DNA of 64,000 nucleotides from contig NZ_FCOE02000014.1 in assembly GCF_001544915.2 (NCBI RefSeq), forward strand, positions 119,346-183,345, in the 5' to 3' direction. Positions within the stretch are counted from its first letter, which is position 1. Every line of letters begins with the position of its first letter. Both the position numbers and the translations under genes were made by a program. Below the pieces are notes generated by a model that did not search any database, had not been told where the DNA came from, and worked only from the letters and a program-made list of their open reading frames with translations. Shown here piece after piece: positions 43,122-52,693 of the stretch. This stretch comes from Caballeronia pedi (lineage in GTDB: Bacteria; Pseudomonadota; Gammaproteobacteria; Burkholderiales; Burkholderiaceae).

Positions 43122-44207
43122 ATGACCTCCAGCCTCGACGAAGCCATTCTCCGCGTGCTGCCCACCGAGCGTGACGCCACCGCGTGGCTCTCGACGCCCG
43201 AAATCCGCCGGCGTTTAGAAGAGCGCGGCCATCGCGTCGGCTATACGAAGAAGGTGCAGCGCCATCTGAGCGCGCTCGAAGCCGATTCGCGCGTCGTGTC
43301 GATGCTCAACGGCCGCGAACTGCTCTGGCAACGCAAGCCGTGGCTGCACGGTTTGCAGGAAGGCGTCAGCGGGTTGATGAGTGCATCGGAGGCGGTCGCG
43401 TTTCATATCCTCCAGCGCTTCGCGGGCAACAAGCTGCCGAACGCCGTGACGCGCGATATCGACCCGCTCTTCAAAGCCGCCGAATCGCGGTTATCGCAGG
43501 AAAAGGCCGATAGCCGCATCTATCGCGCGTGGGCGGACAAGATCGATTCAGTCGATGGCGCCTTCACCCTGATCCGCCCGAAACTGCGACCGGAGATCTT
43601 CCAGACGGTCGCGACCGCGACCTTCTTCGAGCGCGAGCTGCTCGTGCAATACCGCGCTGCGTACAAAGCTGAGCAACTGCGCGAGCAAGGCAGCGATCCG
43701 AAGACGAGAACGCTCTGGCCGCTCGCGCTCGTCGAATCGGCTGGCGTCATGTACATGGTCGCGCAGGATCCGAATCGCGCGCCGCGCCCGGAAAAAGGCG
43801 AAACGCAATGGCTGCGCACGCTCTATCGCCTCGATCGCATTCGCTCGGTGACGGAGTCGGGCGAGTCGTTCACCTACCCCGAAGACTTCAAGCTGCGCAA
43901 ATACATCGAGACGCAGCAGGTCTTCGACTTCCTGCCCGAGCCGCCGGTGTTGCTGGAACTCGCCTTCGACGATCATGCGGGCAATCAGTTGCGCGAATCG
44001 CCGATGTCGAAGGATCAGCAGATCGACACTCTCGCCGATGGCCGCATGAAAGTGACCGGCACCGTTACGCCGAGTCTCAAGCTGCGCTGGTGGCTGCGCG
44101 CGCTCGGCGCGGGCGTCGAGATACTCGCGCCCAAAGCGCTGCGTGACGAATTTGCCGAAGACTATCGCAAGCTCGCGAGCCGTTACGACGAGACGTCGCG
44201 CACCTGA
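43122..44207 (+). CDS. WYL-domain transcriptional regulator
   Basis: A 361-residue protein. The N-terminal winged HTH (about 1–90) contains TAWLSTPEIRRRLEERGHRV and KKVQRHLSALEADSRV. The WYL domain follows with RTLWPLALVESAGVMYMVAQ and RTLYRLDRIRSV, and a C-terminal WCX-like extension ends the protein. WYL proteins bind nucleic acids or nucleotides and often control DNA-damage or phage-defence genes. It is convergent with yhaN-like DNA (6-base gap) and divergent from the orphan gene. Base composition is normal for the chromosome. Confidence 0.88.
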   Translation: MTSSLDEAILRVLPTERDATAWLSTPEIRRRLEERGHRVGYTKKVQRHLSALEADSRVVSMLNGRELLWQRKPWLHGLQEGVSGLMSASEAVAFHILQRFAGNKLPNAVTRDIDPLFKAAESRLSQEKADSRIYRAWADKIDSVDGAFTLIRPKLRPEIFQTVATATFFERELLVQYRAAYKAEQLREQGSDPKTRTLWPLALVESAGVMYMVAQDPNRAPRPEKGETQWLRTLYRLDRIRSVTESGESFTYPEDFKLRKYIETQQVFDFLPEPPVLLELAFDDHAGNQLRESPMSKDQQIDTLADGRMKVTGTVTPSLKLRWWLRALGAGVEILAPKALRDEFAEDYRKLASRYDETSRT

Positions 44208-44213
44208 AGCGCG

Positions 44214-47200
44214 TCACCGCATGTAACACACGTTGACCTGCGGCCCGAGCACGTCGCGCACGATATCGACCAGATGATCGTGGTGGCTGAGAAAGATCAC
44301 CTGCGTGCGCTTTGCAATCTGCGCGAGCACGCGCAGACCGGCGCGCGCGCGTCCATCGTCGAAATTGATGAACAGATCGTCGGCGACGAACGGCAGCGCC
44401 GACGCCTTCTCGCCATGTTCTTCCAGCGCCGCCAGCCGCAGCGCGAGATACAGCTGATCGCGCGTGCCCTCGCTCATTCCGCCGATTTCGACATGCTCGC
44501 CGCTCGCACGAACCGCCGACAGCGCCATCGGCTGCCGGTCGTAATCGACGACGAGCCGCGCGAACGTGTCGAGCGTGAGCGCCGAGAAGATCGCGCTCGC
44601 GCGTGAGAGCATCGGGCCCTGCCGGCGCTCGCGATAGCGGTCGATCGCCCACTTGAGCAGCATCGATGCGGTCTCGACTTTCACGAAGCGTTCGGCGGCA
44701 TCGGCCATCGCGGCAAGCGCTTCCTGGCGCTTCGCTTCGGCGCGCGCGGCATTCGCTTCGCCCGAAATGGCCGCGAGTTCGCGACGCGCGGCATCGAGCG
44801 CGGTCGCGGTTTCGCTCGCGATGCGCACCGACTCCGACAACGCCGCGCCGATGCGCGACAGCTCGGCCGGCACGTTCGGCATGTCGGCGCCCTCCACTTC
44901 CGCGACGAGTTCGTCGAGCGACAGGCCATCGCCGCCTTTGATGAGCGCTGCGCGCGCGTCGTCCACCGCGGCGCTCAGCGCGCGCTTTTTCTGCGATTGC
45001 GCGATCAGCGCCTGGAGCACGTCCGGCGTATCGACGCCGGCCAGATCGTAGAGCGGACGCAGCGTCGCCTTCGCCTGTTCGACGTCGGCACGCGTCTGGC
45101 TCACCTGCTCGTTCGCCGCAGCGTGCGCCTTCTGCAACCGCTCCCGCTCGGCATGCGCCGCGCATGCGCGAGCGAGGCGCGCGGACAGTTCCGTCGCGAT
45201 AGCATTCGCGCCTTGTGTCGCCAGCGATTCATCGAGTTCGCGCGCGAGCTGCGATGCATCGGCGTCGAGGGCGGCGAGCGCCGCGCGCATCGCGTCGATC
45301 TGGCCGGTGCGCGTGGCTTCGATCTGCGTCAATTGCTCGCCGATCTTCTTCACGATATCAATGGCCGCTTCGGCCGCGGCCTGCGAATCCGCCGCGTTCG
45401 CGAGGCCCGCCTTCGCGATCGCCGCCGACCACTCGCGCTGCCAGCGCGCGTACGCGTCGCGGGCCGCTTTCGCGGCGCCCTGCCGCGCGATGCGTTCGGC
45501 CTGCGCTTCGTCGAGTTGGGCGGCGACATTGCGGCGCATCACCGTGGCTTCGTCGATGGCCGCGATATGCGCCTCGGCCATGTCGCACAGCATGTCGAGA
45601 CCGGCGTGCGCGTCGGGGTGTTTACCCGCCTCGGCAAGATGCCGCGCGAGTTCGTCGCGGCGCGTACCAGCATCGGCGGATTCACGCGCGCGTTCCTCGC
45701 TGCGCGCGTCGAGCGTCTGCGCGGCGACGAGCGCCTTGTCGCGCGATGCGATCCACGACGGCGCATCGTCGAGCGGCATGTCCGCGATGTGCGCTTGCGC
45801 GGCGAGCGCGCGCCACGCGTCATCGAACGTCGTCAGCGCTGCTTCGGCTTCGCCTATGTTTTCCTCGCGCCGCGCGAGCGTCGATGCCTCGCTCGCGACA
45901 CGCCGTTTCAGCGCCGCGAGCTGCGTCGCGTGACCGACCGATCCGAGTTGACGATCGGCAAGGCTGTCCGCCGCGTGCAACGCGTTTTCGAAGCGTGGCG
46001 CGCCTGCAGCGAGCGCGACATCGCCGGACCGGATCGCAGTCCATGCCGCATCGCGTGACGCGCGCGCGGCGTGAACCTGATCGCCCGTCACGACATCGTG
46101 CGCTTCGACGAGCGCGTCGAGTTCGCTGCGCGTCGCGTGGAGCGTGTCCTGCGCCTCCTTCGCGCGGTCTGCGGCGAGCGTCAGCCGCGACACGAGTTCC
46201 TGACGCTGCGCGCGCAACGCCGCGATGCGCTCGGCCGCCGGCAGCGTCATCGTCTTCAATTCGGCGATTGGCCGCGACCATCGGCCAAGCGCGGCGATGC
46301 CCGCGTCGAGCGTATGCTGCGCGTCGCGCCGCGCGTCGTCGAGGCGTGCATTCGCCGCACCCGTATCGCGATACTTTTGCGCGGCACGCAACGCGGCGCG
46401 CAGACGCGGCGGCACATCGCCGCCCGCGATCGCCGCGAGCCTCGCTTTCAGTGTGTCGATCTGCGCGGCGCATTCGTCGGCCGACTGCTCCGCGTTGCGC
46501 GCGGCGAGTTCGAGTTCGCCGCGCTCGAGCATCAGGCTCGTGACCGTCTGGAGCGCGAGCGCGCCGGGCATCGTGGAGCGCACGCCCGCTTCGTCGTGCG
46601 GCCAGCCGAGTTGAGCGCCGTCCTGCGCGATCTGGCGCAGACGCATCGCGACGTCCTGTTCGAGCCGGGCGATATCGCTCGCGTGATGCGTGCAGCGCTC
46701 CCGCGTGGCGTCGAGCGCACGAATGCGCGCCTGTGCGGTGAGCAGAGCGTCGTCAATGTGAATCGCGCTCAGATCGGCGTGCAATTGCCCGGCCGCGCTC
46801 GCGTGTACGTCGAGCGCGCCTTGCGCGGTCGCGAGCCGCGTGAGCGCGTTTTGCAGCGTCGCTTCGGCGTTCGCGGGCAAGTCGACCACATCGCCCAGTT
46901 CCCGCAACTCGGCCGCCTTCTCGCGCCACACGTTCAGAAATGGCGCGACGCGCCTCACGCGTTCCAGCTTGCCGCGCTGCGCTTCGAGTTCTGCGCGGCG
47001 CGCGTCCTGCTCGCGGCTCGTTTCTTCGTGTTCTTCCACGGCGACATGAGCGCGCGTCCACTTCGCGGTTCGCACGCTGGCGGCCTTCAGCTCGTCGGTG
47101 GCTTCGTCGTATTGCTTCCGGCTGATGTTGTACGTGCAGCCCGATTTGCGCTTTGCCCACAAACCATCCGCTTCGTCCGCGAGACGCTGGCGCACGTCGC

Positions 47201-47672
47201 CGAGACTCGCGATGCCCGCCGCCGACTGGAACAGCACCTGCCCGACATCGCTCGATGCATCGAGAATGCTCTGTCCGCCGCGAATCAGCGCGGTGTGATC
47301 GAGGCAGTACATCTGCTCGAAGAAGCTCCTGTCGGCCGCGCCGAGAAACGCTGCGAGCGCGTCGGCGGCAAGCGCGTCGCCGTTCGGCGCGCTGAGCGAC
47401 GACTTACGGCTCTTCGTGCGATGAAACGCGAAGGTTTGGTCGCCCGTTTCGATAGTCGCGCCGAGCCGTAGATCGCTCTGCGGATGGACGAACGCGAGCG
47501 GCGAGCTGTGCGGCATGCCGAAGAGCAATTCGGAAATCGCGTTCCTGATGGTCGATTTGCCGGCCTCGTTCGGACCGACGACGAAGTGAAAGTCATGTTC
47601 CGCCGCCGGAAACTCGACGGCGTGATCGGTGAACTTGCCGTAGCGGATGAGTTCGAGCTTGCCGATGCGCAT
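44214..47672 (-). CDS. YhaN-like SMC/Rad50-type ATPase
   Basis: An 1152-residue protein with an ABC-ATPase head split by long coiled coils. It starts MRIGKLELIRYGKFTDHAVE; Walker A GPNEAGKST is at residues 33–41. The following FGMPHSSPLAFVHPQSDLRLG and TYNISRKQYDEA are typical of the YhaN/AAA_27 group. Ala/Arg/Glu-rich coiled coil covers about 200–1000. The C-terminal head has the signature GGMSEGTRDQLYLALRLA and Walker B PFVADDLFINFDD, then an H-loop in FLSHHDH. It lies 3 bases behind the nuclease gene, so the two form an Mre11/Rad50-like pair. No zinc hook (CxxC) was seen in the coiled coil, which separates it from true SbcC. Confidence 0.9.
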   Translation of the reverse strand: MRIGKLELIRYGKFTDHAVEFPAAEHDFHFVVGPNEAGKSTIRNAISELLFGMPHSSPLAFVHPQSDLRLGATIETGDQTFAFHRTKSRKSSLSAPNGDALAADALAAFLGAADRSFFEQMYCLDHTALIRGGQSILDASSDVGQVLFQSAAGIASLGDVRQRLADEADGLWAKRKSGCTYNISRKQYDEATDELKAASVRTAKWTRAHVAVEEHEETSREQDARRAELEAQRGKLERVRRVAPFLNVWREKAAELRELGDVVDLPANAEATLQNALTRLATAQGALDVHASAAGQLHADLSAIHIDDALLTAQARIRALDATRERCTHHASDIARLEQDVAMRLRQIAQDGAQLGWPHDEAGVRSTMPGALALQTVTSLMLERGELELAARNAEQSADECAAQIDTLKARLAAIAGGDVPPRLRAALRAAQKYRDTGAANARLDDARRDAQHTLDAGIAALGRWSRPIAELKTMTLPAAERIAALRAQRQELVSRLTLAADRAKEAQDTLHATRSELDALVEAHDVVTGDQVHAARASRDAAWTAIRSGDVALAAGAPRFENALHAADSLADRQLGSVGHATQLAALKRRVASEASTLARREENIGEAEAALTTFDDAWRALAAQAHIADMPLDDAPSWIASRDKALVAAQTLDARSEERARESADAGTRRDELARHLAEAGKHPDAHAGLDMLCDMAEAHIAAIDEATVMRRNVAAQLDEAQAERIARQGAAKAARDAYARWQREWSAAIAKAGLANAADSQAAAEAAIDIVKKIGEQLTQIEATRTGQIDAMRAALAALDADASQLARELDESLATQGANAIATELSARLARACAAHAERERLQKAHAAANEQVSQTRADVEQAKATLRPLYDLAGVDTPDVLQALIAQSQKKRALSAAVDDARAALIKGGDGLSLDELVAEVEGADMPNVPAELSRIGAALSESVRIASETATALDAARRELAAISGEANAARAEAKRQEALAAMADAAERFVKVETASMLLKWAIDRYRERRQGPMLSRASAIFSALTLDTFARLVVDYDRQPMALSAVRASGEHVEIGGMSEGTRDQLYLALRLAALEEHGEKASALPFVADDLFINFDDGRARAGLRVLAQIAKRTQVIFLSHHDHLVDIVRDVLGPQVNVCYMR

Positions 47673-47675
47673 GGC

Positions 47676-48932
47676 TTACTCCGCGTCCGCCAGTTGCGCG
47701 ATCAGCCCGGAGCGCACGTCGCCGACGAGCTTCGCGAGTTCGCCGTTGCGCACGTGCTCGAGCTCGGGCACGGACTTCTGCAATTCGCTCGGCGCCTGCG
47801 ATGCCAGCGCGATGAGTCTTTCTTTGAGCATGTTCAGGAATTCCGGGTCGGACTCGGCTTCGATCAGCAGGCCGTGAAGATCGGCGAGCGCGTCGGCGCG
47901 GCCGCTCGCGGGTTCGCTGTGCGCGAGCGGCGCGGTCGCGATCTTCACTTTTTCGAGCCACAGACGGTCGTGGCTGATCGCGGCGATCTGCGCGAGCACT
48001 TCCGCGCGCAGTTGCGCTTCCAGTCCGAACAGTTCGCCGTGCGCACCGGTCGCGCCGGTGATCGTCACGCGCACCGCGTGCGGCACGGATGAGGCCGCCG
48101 CCTCGACGAGCGCCTCCAGCGCGCGCCCGACCGCGAGCGCGACTTCATCGAGCGTGCTCGCCGGCGATGCGTCCACCGTGACGGCTTCCCAGCGCAACAC
48201 GTCGATGAAAAGCCGCTCGACGCTCACCGCTTCCGTCTCCGACACCGTGACGAGCACCGCGCCGCGCCGCCCTGTCTCGCGGATGTTGCGGCCTTGCAGA
48301 TTGCCCGGAAACACGATGGTCGACGCGTCCTGCCAGATTGCGTAGTCGTGGACGTGGCCGAGCGCCCAGTAGTGATATTCCTTCGCGTGCAACTCGGCGA
48401 CCGAACATGGCGCGTAGCTCGCGTGCATCGAGCCGCCTTCGAGCGCCGTGTGCAGCACGCCGATATTGAAGTACCCCGCAACCGGCGACGGATACGCGGT
48501 GACGAGATTCGTCGTGACCGCCTTTTCCTTGAAGCTGTGACCATGCAGCGCGACCTTCAGCGCGTCGATGCGAAAGGTCTGCGGCTTTCTCGTCGAGAAC
48601 GTGTGGACGTTGTCGGGCAGTTGCAACTGGCTCGTCATTTCGCTTTCGGCGTCGTGATTGCCGAACAGCACGTAGACCGGAATGCCCGCGCGTCGCAGGC
48701 GTCCCATCTCGCGGCAGAAAAAGATGCCCGTGTTGTGATCGCGCCAGGTGCCATCGTAGAGATCGCCAGCGATCACCATGAAGTCGACCTGTTCGTCGAC
48801 CGCCACCGACACGAGCTTCGAGAACGCCTCGCGCGTGGCGTTGCGCAGCATGTCGGCGGGCGCGTCCGCGTAGGCGGAAAGGCCGTGCAGCGGGCTATCG
48901 AGGTGAATATCCGCGGCGTGAATGAAGCGCAT
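47676..48932 (-). CDS. YhaO-like DNA repair exonuclease (metallophosphoesterase)
   Basis: A 418-residue Mre11/SbcD-type protein. All phosphoesterase motifs are visible: AADIHLDSP (D8, H10), IAGDLYDG (D57), FGNHD (N92, H93, D94), a later VLHTALE histidine and ALGHVHD. The C-terminal half has no recognised domain beyond a capping region. First gene of the pair with the YhaN-like ATPase. Related B. subtilis YhaO/YhaN and staphylococcal CbfA-type proteins are implicated in DNA repair, but the exact role here is unknown. Confidence 0.9.
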   Translation of the reverse strand: MRFIHAADIHLDSPLHGLSAYADAPADMLRNATREAFSKLVSVAVDEQVDFMVIAGDLYDGTWRDHNTGIFFCREMGRLRRAGIPVYVLFGNHDAESEMTSQLQLPDNVHTFSTRKPQTFRIDALKVALHGHSFKEKAVTTNLVTAYPSPVAGYFNIGVLHTALEGGSMHASYAPCSVAELHAKEYHYWALGHVHDYAIWQDASTIVFPGNLQGRNIRETGRRGAVLVTVSETEAVSVERLFIDVLRWEAVTVDASPASTLDEVALAVGRALEALVEAAASSVPHAVRVTITGATGAHGELFGLEAQLRAEVLAQIAAISHDRLWLEKVKIATAPLAHSEPASGRADALADLHGLLIEAESDPEFLNMLKERLIALASQAPSELQKSVPELEHVRNGELAKLVGDVRSGLIAQLADAE

Positions 48933-49126
48933 GCTGTCTCCGTTGAAGGATGTCTTTCTGCCCCGGACCGTGCCTCGGACCGATGGGGACGACGATCATA
49001 ACAGCCGGTTCGGACACATCGCGTCCCGATCGATCGCGCGCGTTCGGGACGTCGAATGTCCCGCGTGGCTCGCAGAATCGGTCACTCGGAATCAACGCCG
49101 AATCAACGCGATATGAGGCAAGAACA

Positions 49127-49381
49127 ATGAACGAAACACTCGCGCGAGACACCACGATCACGAGCCCCTACACACCGAAGAATGTCGATGCCGCGATCGG
49201 GCATCTGGAGCGCGTGCTGTCGGCGGAAGGCGCCAACTCGCTGTTCGGCCAGACCTATTGGCGCACGCGTGTGCGGCAGGTGAGCGCGACGCACGGCCTG
49301 CATCGCGAGCAGCGCGCGCGACTGGAACGGCTGCTGAAATTGCTGTCGGATGTCGGCTGCGTTCAGGCTTTCGAGCGCTGA
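49127..49381 (+). CDS. Small hypothetical protein
   Basis: An 84-residue protein starting MNETLARDTTITSPYTPKNV. A purine-rich GAGGCAAGAACA precedes the start. It is basic, with a predicted helical C-terminus (HREQRARLERLLKLL). No family is recognised. Its end overlaps the end of rsmA by 19 bases in convergent orientation, so the two messages are complementary there. A longer frame from 48950 lacks support. The compact, codon-like sequence makes it likely to be real. Confidence 0.65.
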   Translation: MNETLARDTTITSPYTPKNVDAAIGHLERVLSAEGANSLFGQTYWRTRVRQVSATHGLHREQRARLERLLKLLSDVGCVQAFER

Positions 49382-50178
49382 ACCGCCTGCGCCAGCGCGA
49401 CGAATTCCGCAACCGGCACTTCCTCGGCGCGGCGCGTGAGATCGAAACCGAGGGCATCGAAATCGATCGTGTCGCGATACGCGCCCAGGTTGTTGCGCAA
49501 CACCTTGCGACGCTGCGCGAACGCCGCCTTCACGACATCGGACAGCACGGATTCGTCGACTTCGGGCAACTCGTGCGGCTCGAACGGAATCATGCGCACG
49601 ATAGCCGAATTCACCTTCGGCGGCGGATTGAACGACTCGGGCGGCACGTCGATCAGCTTGTCCATCACGTAGCGGTATTGCAGCATCACCGAAAGACGCC
49701 CGTAGTCCTTGCTCGCGGGCTCGGCGATCATGCGTTCGACCACTTCGTCCTGCAGCATGAAGTGCTGGTCGATCACCTTGTGCGCGAACGTCGTCAGGTG
49801 AAAGAGCAGCGGGCTCGAGATGTTGTACGGCAGATTGCCGACGATACGCAGCGTCGGCTTCTCCCCTTCGAGCGCGAGCGACGCGAAATCGAACTCGAGC
49901 GCGTCGGCGGAATGCACGACGAGCCTGTCGCCGAAGCGCTTTTGCAGGCGGCCGATCAGATCGCGATCCAGTTCGACCGCATGCAACGGCGCTTCGGGCG
50001 TGGCGAGCCGCTCGATCAGCGGCTCCGTGAGCGCGGCGAGTCCCGGCCCGATCTCGACCATGCGCTCGCCGCGCTTCGGTGCGATCACATCGACGATGGA
50101 ATCGATCACGCCCTGATCGACGAGGAAGTTCTGCCCGAAGCGCTTGCGCGCGAAATGGCCTTGATGTTTGGTCGACAT
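49363..50178 (-). CDS. rsmA: 16S rRNA dimethyladenosine transferase
   Basis: A 271-residue methyltransferase that dimethylates A1518 and A1519 of 16S rRNA. The N-terminal KRFGQNFLVDQGVID, SAM-binding MVEIGPGLAALTEPLIERL and catalytic NLPYNISSPLLF are diagnostic of KsgA/RsmA. It is the last gene of the lptD–surA–pdxA–rsmA cluster, the order also found in E. coli. The gap to pdxA is 34 bases. Confidence 0.97.
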   Translation of the reverse strand: MSTKHQGHFARKRFGQNFLVDQGVIDSIVDVIAPKRGERMVEIGPGLAALTEPLIERLATPEAPLHAVELDRDLIGRLQKRFGDRLVVHSADALEFDFASLALEGEKPTLRIVGNLPYNISSPLLFHLTTFAHKVIDQHFMLQDEVVERMIAEPASKDYGRLSVMLQYRYVMDKLIDVPPESFNPPPKVNSAIVRMIPFEPHELPEVDESVLSDVVKAAFAQRRKVLRNNLGAYRDTIDFDALGFDLTRRAEEVPVAEFVALAQAVQRSKA

Positions 50179-50212
50179 ACTCGTTTGAAAGAAGCGGGCG
50201 CGCGGCCCGGAT

Positions 50213-51205
50213 TCACGCCGCGCGCTCGTGACGCTTATGACGCTTGTGACGCGCCATCGTGACGGCGGCGTCGATTGCGGCGATCATGCTGCCCGGATCG
50301 GCGCGGCCCGTGCCGGCGAGATCGAGCGCGGTGCCGTGATCCACAGACGTGCGGATGATCGGCAAGCCGAGCGTAACGTTGATGCCCTCGCCGAACGTCG
50401 CGTATTTCAGCACCGGCAAGCCTTGATCGTGGAACATCGCGAGCACGCAGTCGGCGTCTTTCAGATAGCGCGGCTGAAACAGCGTGTCGGCGGGATACGG
50501 TCCCGGCGCATCGATGCCGAGCGCGCGGGCGCGTTCGAGCGCGGGCGTGATGACATCGATTTCCTCGCGGCCCAGATAGCCGTTCTCGCCCGCATGCGGA
50601 TTGAGGCCGGTGACGAGAATGCGCGGCGCGCAGAGGCCGAAATGCGCGCGCAGATCGTGATCGATGATCGTGAGCGTTTCGACGAGGCCGTCGATCGTGA
50701 GCGCCGCGGACACGTCCTTCAGCGGCAGATGCGTGGTCGCGAGCGCAACGCGCAACGGCCGCTCGCCCGAACCCGCCAGCATCATCACGACGCGCGGCGT
50801 GTTCGTGCGCTCGGCGAGATATTCGGTGTGGCCGGTGAAAGGCACGCCGGCATCGTTGATCGTGCTCTTTTGCAGCGGCGCGGTGACGATGGCGTCGAAA
50901 CGGCCGGAAACCGCGCCGTCGATGGCGGCATCGAGAAGACCCAGCACATAGCGCCCGTTCGCCGCATTCAGCTTGCCCGCCTCGGCGGGCGCGGCGAGCG
51001 CGTGATGTTCGATGTCGGCCGCTGCGGGCCACTCGCTTCCGGCGCGCGCCGTCAGCAAGTCGCGATCGCCGAGCACCGTGAAATGCGCCGACGGCCAGCG
51101 CTCGCGCGCCTGCCTGAGCGCCGCCGCGGTCAGTTCCGGGCCGACACCCGCCGGCTCGCCAGTCGTGATGGTGATGGCGAGCGGTTTGGCGTCGGCGGAG
51201 TTCAT
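50213..51205 (-). CDS. pdxA: 4-hydroxythreonine-4-phosphate dehydrogenase
   Basis: A 330-residue NAD-dependent metalloenzyme of pyridoxal phosphate synthesis. It starts MNSADAKPLAITITTGEPAG and contains IVTAPLQKSTINDAGVPFTGHTEYL, LNPHAGENGYLGREE and CVLAMFHDQGLPVLKY with the metal-binding histidines. The C-terminus is His/Arg/Lys-rich (RHKRHKRHERAA). The start at 51205 is 4 bases after the surA stop, so it is translated in the same operon. Together with pdxH at 17.6 kb it accounts for part of the PLP pathway. Confidence 0.96.
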   Translation of the reverse strand: MNSADAKPLAITITTGEPAGVGPELTAAALRQARERWPSAHFTVLGDRDLLTARAGSEWPAAADIEHHALAAPAEAGKLNAANGRYVLGLLDAAIDGAVSGRFDAIVTAPLQKSTINDAGVPFTGHTEYLAERTNTPRVVMMLAGSGERPLRVALATTHLPLKDVSAALTIDGLVETLTIIDHDLRAHFGLCAPRILVTGLNPHAGENGYLGREEIDVITPALERARALGIDAPGPYPADTLFQPRYLKDADCVLAMFHDQGLPVLKYATFGEGINVTLGLPIIRTSVDHGTALDLAGTGRADPGSMIAAIDAAVTMARHKRHKRHERAA

Positions 51206-51209
51206 GCGC

Positions 51210-52568
51210 TTATTGCGGCTGGGCCGCGATGCCCTTGTACTGCACGTACGCCGTGTCGCGCAGTTCGCGCAGCCAGTCGGAATACGCCTGCTCGGCCTTG
51301 CGCTGACCGATCGCCTGACGCGCGATATCGAGCTGCTGCGTCGCCGATCCTTCCGCATCGCGGCGGCCGAGCACCTGGATCAGGTGATAGCCGTACTCGC
51401 TTCGCACCGGATCGCTGACGGCGCCGTCCTGGAGATTGTTCATCGCGCGCTCGAATTCAGGCACGGTCTCGCCCGGGCTGATCCAGCCGAGATCGCCGCC
51501 CTGCGACGCCGAGCCGTCCTGCGAGTAGGTGCGCGCGAAATTGGCGAAATCGCCGCCCGCCGCCACTTGCTGCTTGATGTCGAGCAGCTTCTGGCGCGCG
51601 GACTGTTCCGACATGCCGTCGGATACGCGCAAGAGAATGTGGCGCACGTGCGTTTGCACGAGCTTGGGCGCATCGGCCGCGGTGCCCTGGCTCGCGCGGC
51701 GATCCACCAGCTTGATGATCTCGAAGCCGCCGTCGGTGCGCAAAAGCGTGGGCACGACCTGGCCCGGACGCAATGTCGACACCGCCGAGACGATGCCCGC
51801 CGGCAGCGAACCCGGCGCACGGAAACCGAGATCGCCGCCCTTGCCGGCGTCGGTGTCCTGCGAGTTCTGCTTGGCGAGTTTCGCGAAATCGTCGCCGGCC
51901 TGCGCCTGCTTGAGCACGGCGTCGGCCTGGGCCTGAACCTTCGCGACATCGCTTTCAGGCGCGTCCGACGGGAGCTTGAACATGATGTGCTGCAGACGCA
52001 GATCGCTCGCGTTGCGCGCGCCCGGGCCGCGCTGGCTGGCGATGTAGTTCGCCACTTCGCCGTCGGAGACGGTGACCTTGCTGTCCACTTCCTTCTCGCG
52101 CAGCTTGGAAAGCGTGAGTTCGGTGCGCGCGTCGCGCATGAAGGTGGACCAGGGCACGCCTTGCGCCTCGATACGCGCGCGGTAGACGTCGAGCGTCATC
52201 TGGTTTTGCTGCGCGAGACGCGAGAGCGTGCGGTTGACGGTGGCGTCGTCGACGACGATGCCGTCTTCCTTCGCCCGCTGAAGCTGGATGCGCTCGAGCA
52301 CCATCTGATCGAGCACCTGCCGCTGCATCTGGTCCGCGGGCGGCACCGGCGCGTTCTGCTGCTGGAGACGCTTGGCGATGAGCGCCGTGCGTTCTTGCAG
52401 TTCGCGCTGCGTGATGACGCCGTCGTTCACCACCGCGACGACGGAATCGGCGAGCTGCGCATTGCGATTCGACAACGCCTGCGCACCGGCCGGCGAACTC
52501 AGGATCAGCGCGGCAGCGAGCGCGCCCGCTGCGATTGCCGTCGATCGAAACATTTTCACGTTTGCCAC
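51210..52568 (-). CDS. surA: Periplasmic chaperone and peptidyl-prolyl isomerase SurA
   Basis: A 452-residue periplasmic chaperone for outer-membrane proteins. A signal peptide (about 1–31, ending AGAQ) is followed by an N-terminal chaperone domain (ADSVVAVVNDGVITQREL), then two parvulin domains starting near DLRLQHIMFKL and THVRHILLRV, the second with the canonical FARTYSQDGSASQGGDLGWISPGE block. I choose the GTG at 52568 because GGAG lies 5 bases before it; the ATG at 52553 is an alternative. It follows lptD, whose product is a SurA client. Confidence 0.95.
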   Translation of the reverse strand: MANVKMFRSTAIAAGALAAALILSSPAGAQALSNRNAQLADSVVAVVNDGVITQRELQERTALIAKRLQQQNAPVPPADQMQRQVLDQMVLERIQLQRAKEDGIVVDDATVNRTLSRLAQQNQMTLDVYRARIEAQGVPWSTFMRDARTELTLSKLREKEVDSKVTVSDGEVANYIASQRGPGARNASDLRLQHIMFKLPSDAPESDVAKVQAQADAVLKQAQAGDDFAKLAKQNSQDTDAGKGGDLGFRAPGSLPAGIVSAVSTLRPGQVVPTLLRTDGGFEIIKLVDRRASQGTAADAPKLVQTHVRHILLRVSDGMSEQSARQKLLDIKQQVAAGGDFANFARTYSQDGSASQGGDLGWISPGETVPEFERAMNNLQDGAVSDPVRSEYGYHLIQVLGRRDAEGSATQQLDIARQAIGQRKAEQAYSDWLRELRDTAYVQYKGIAAQPQ

Positions 52569-52693
52569 AGATACTCCATCAAATACGAGCTTCACCCGTT
52601 CGTGTACTGCTTGTGTGTGCTGCCTGCGCGGCCAAAGGCGCCGCTTTTTCCCGCTCGTCATTGGATTCCCGCGCGAGTACGCCCGTTCCGGCC

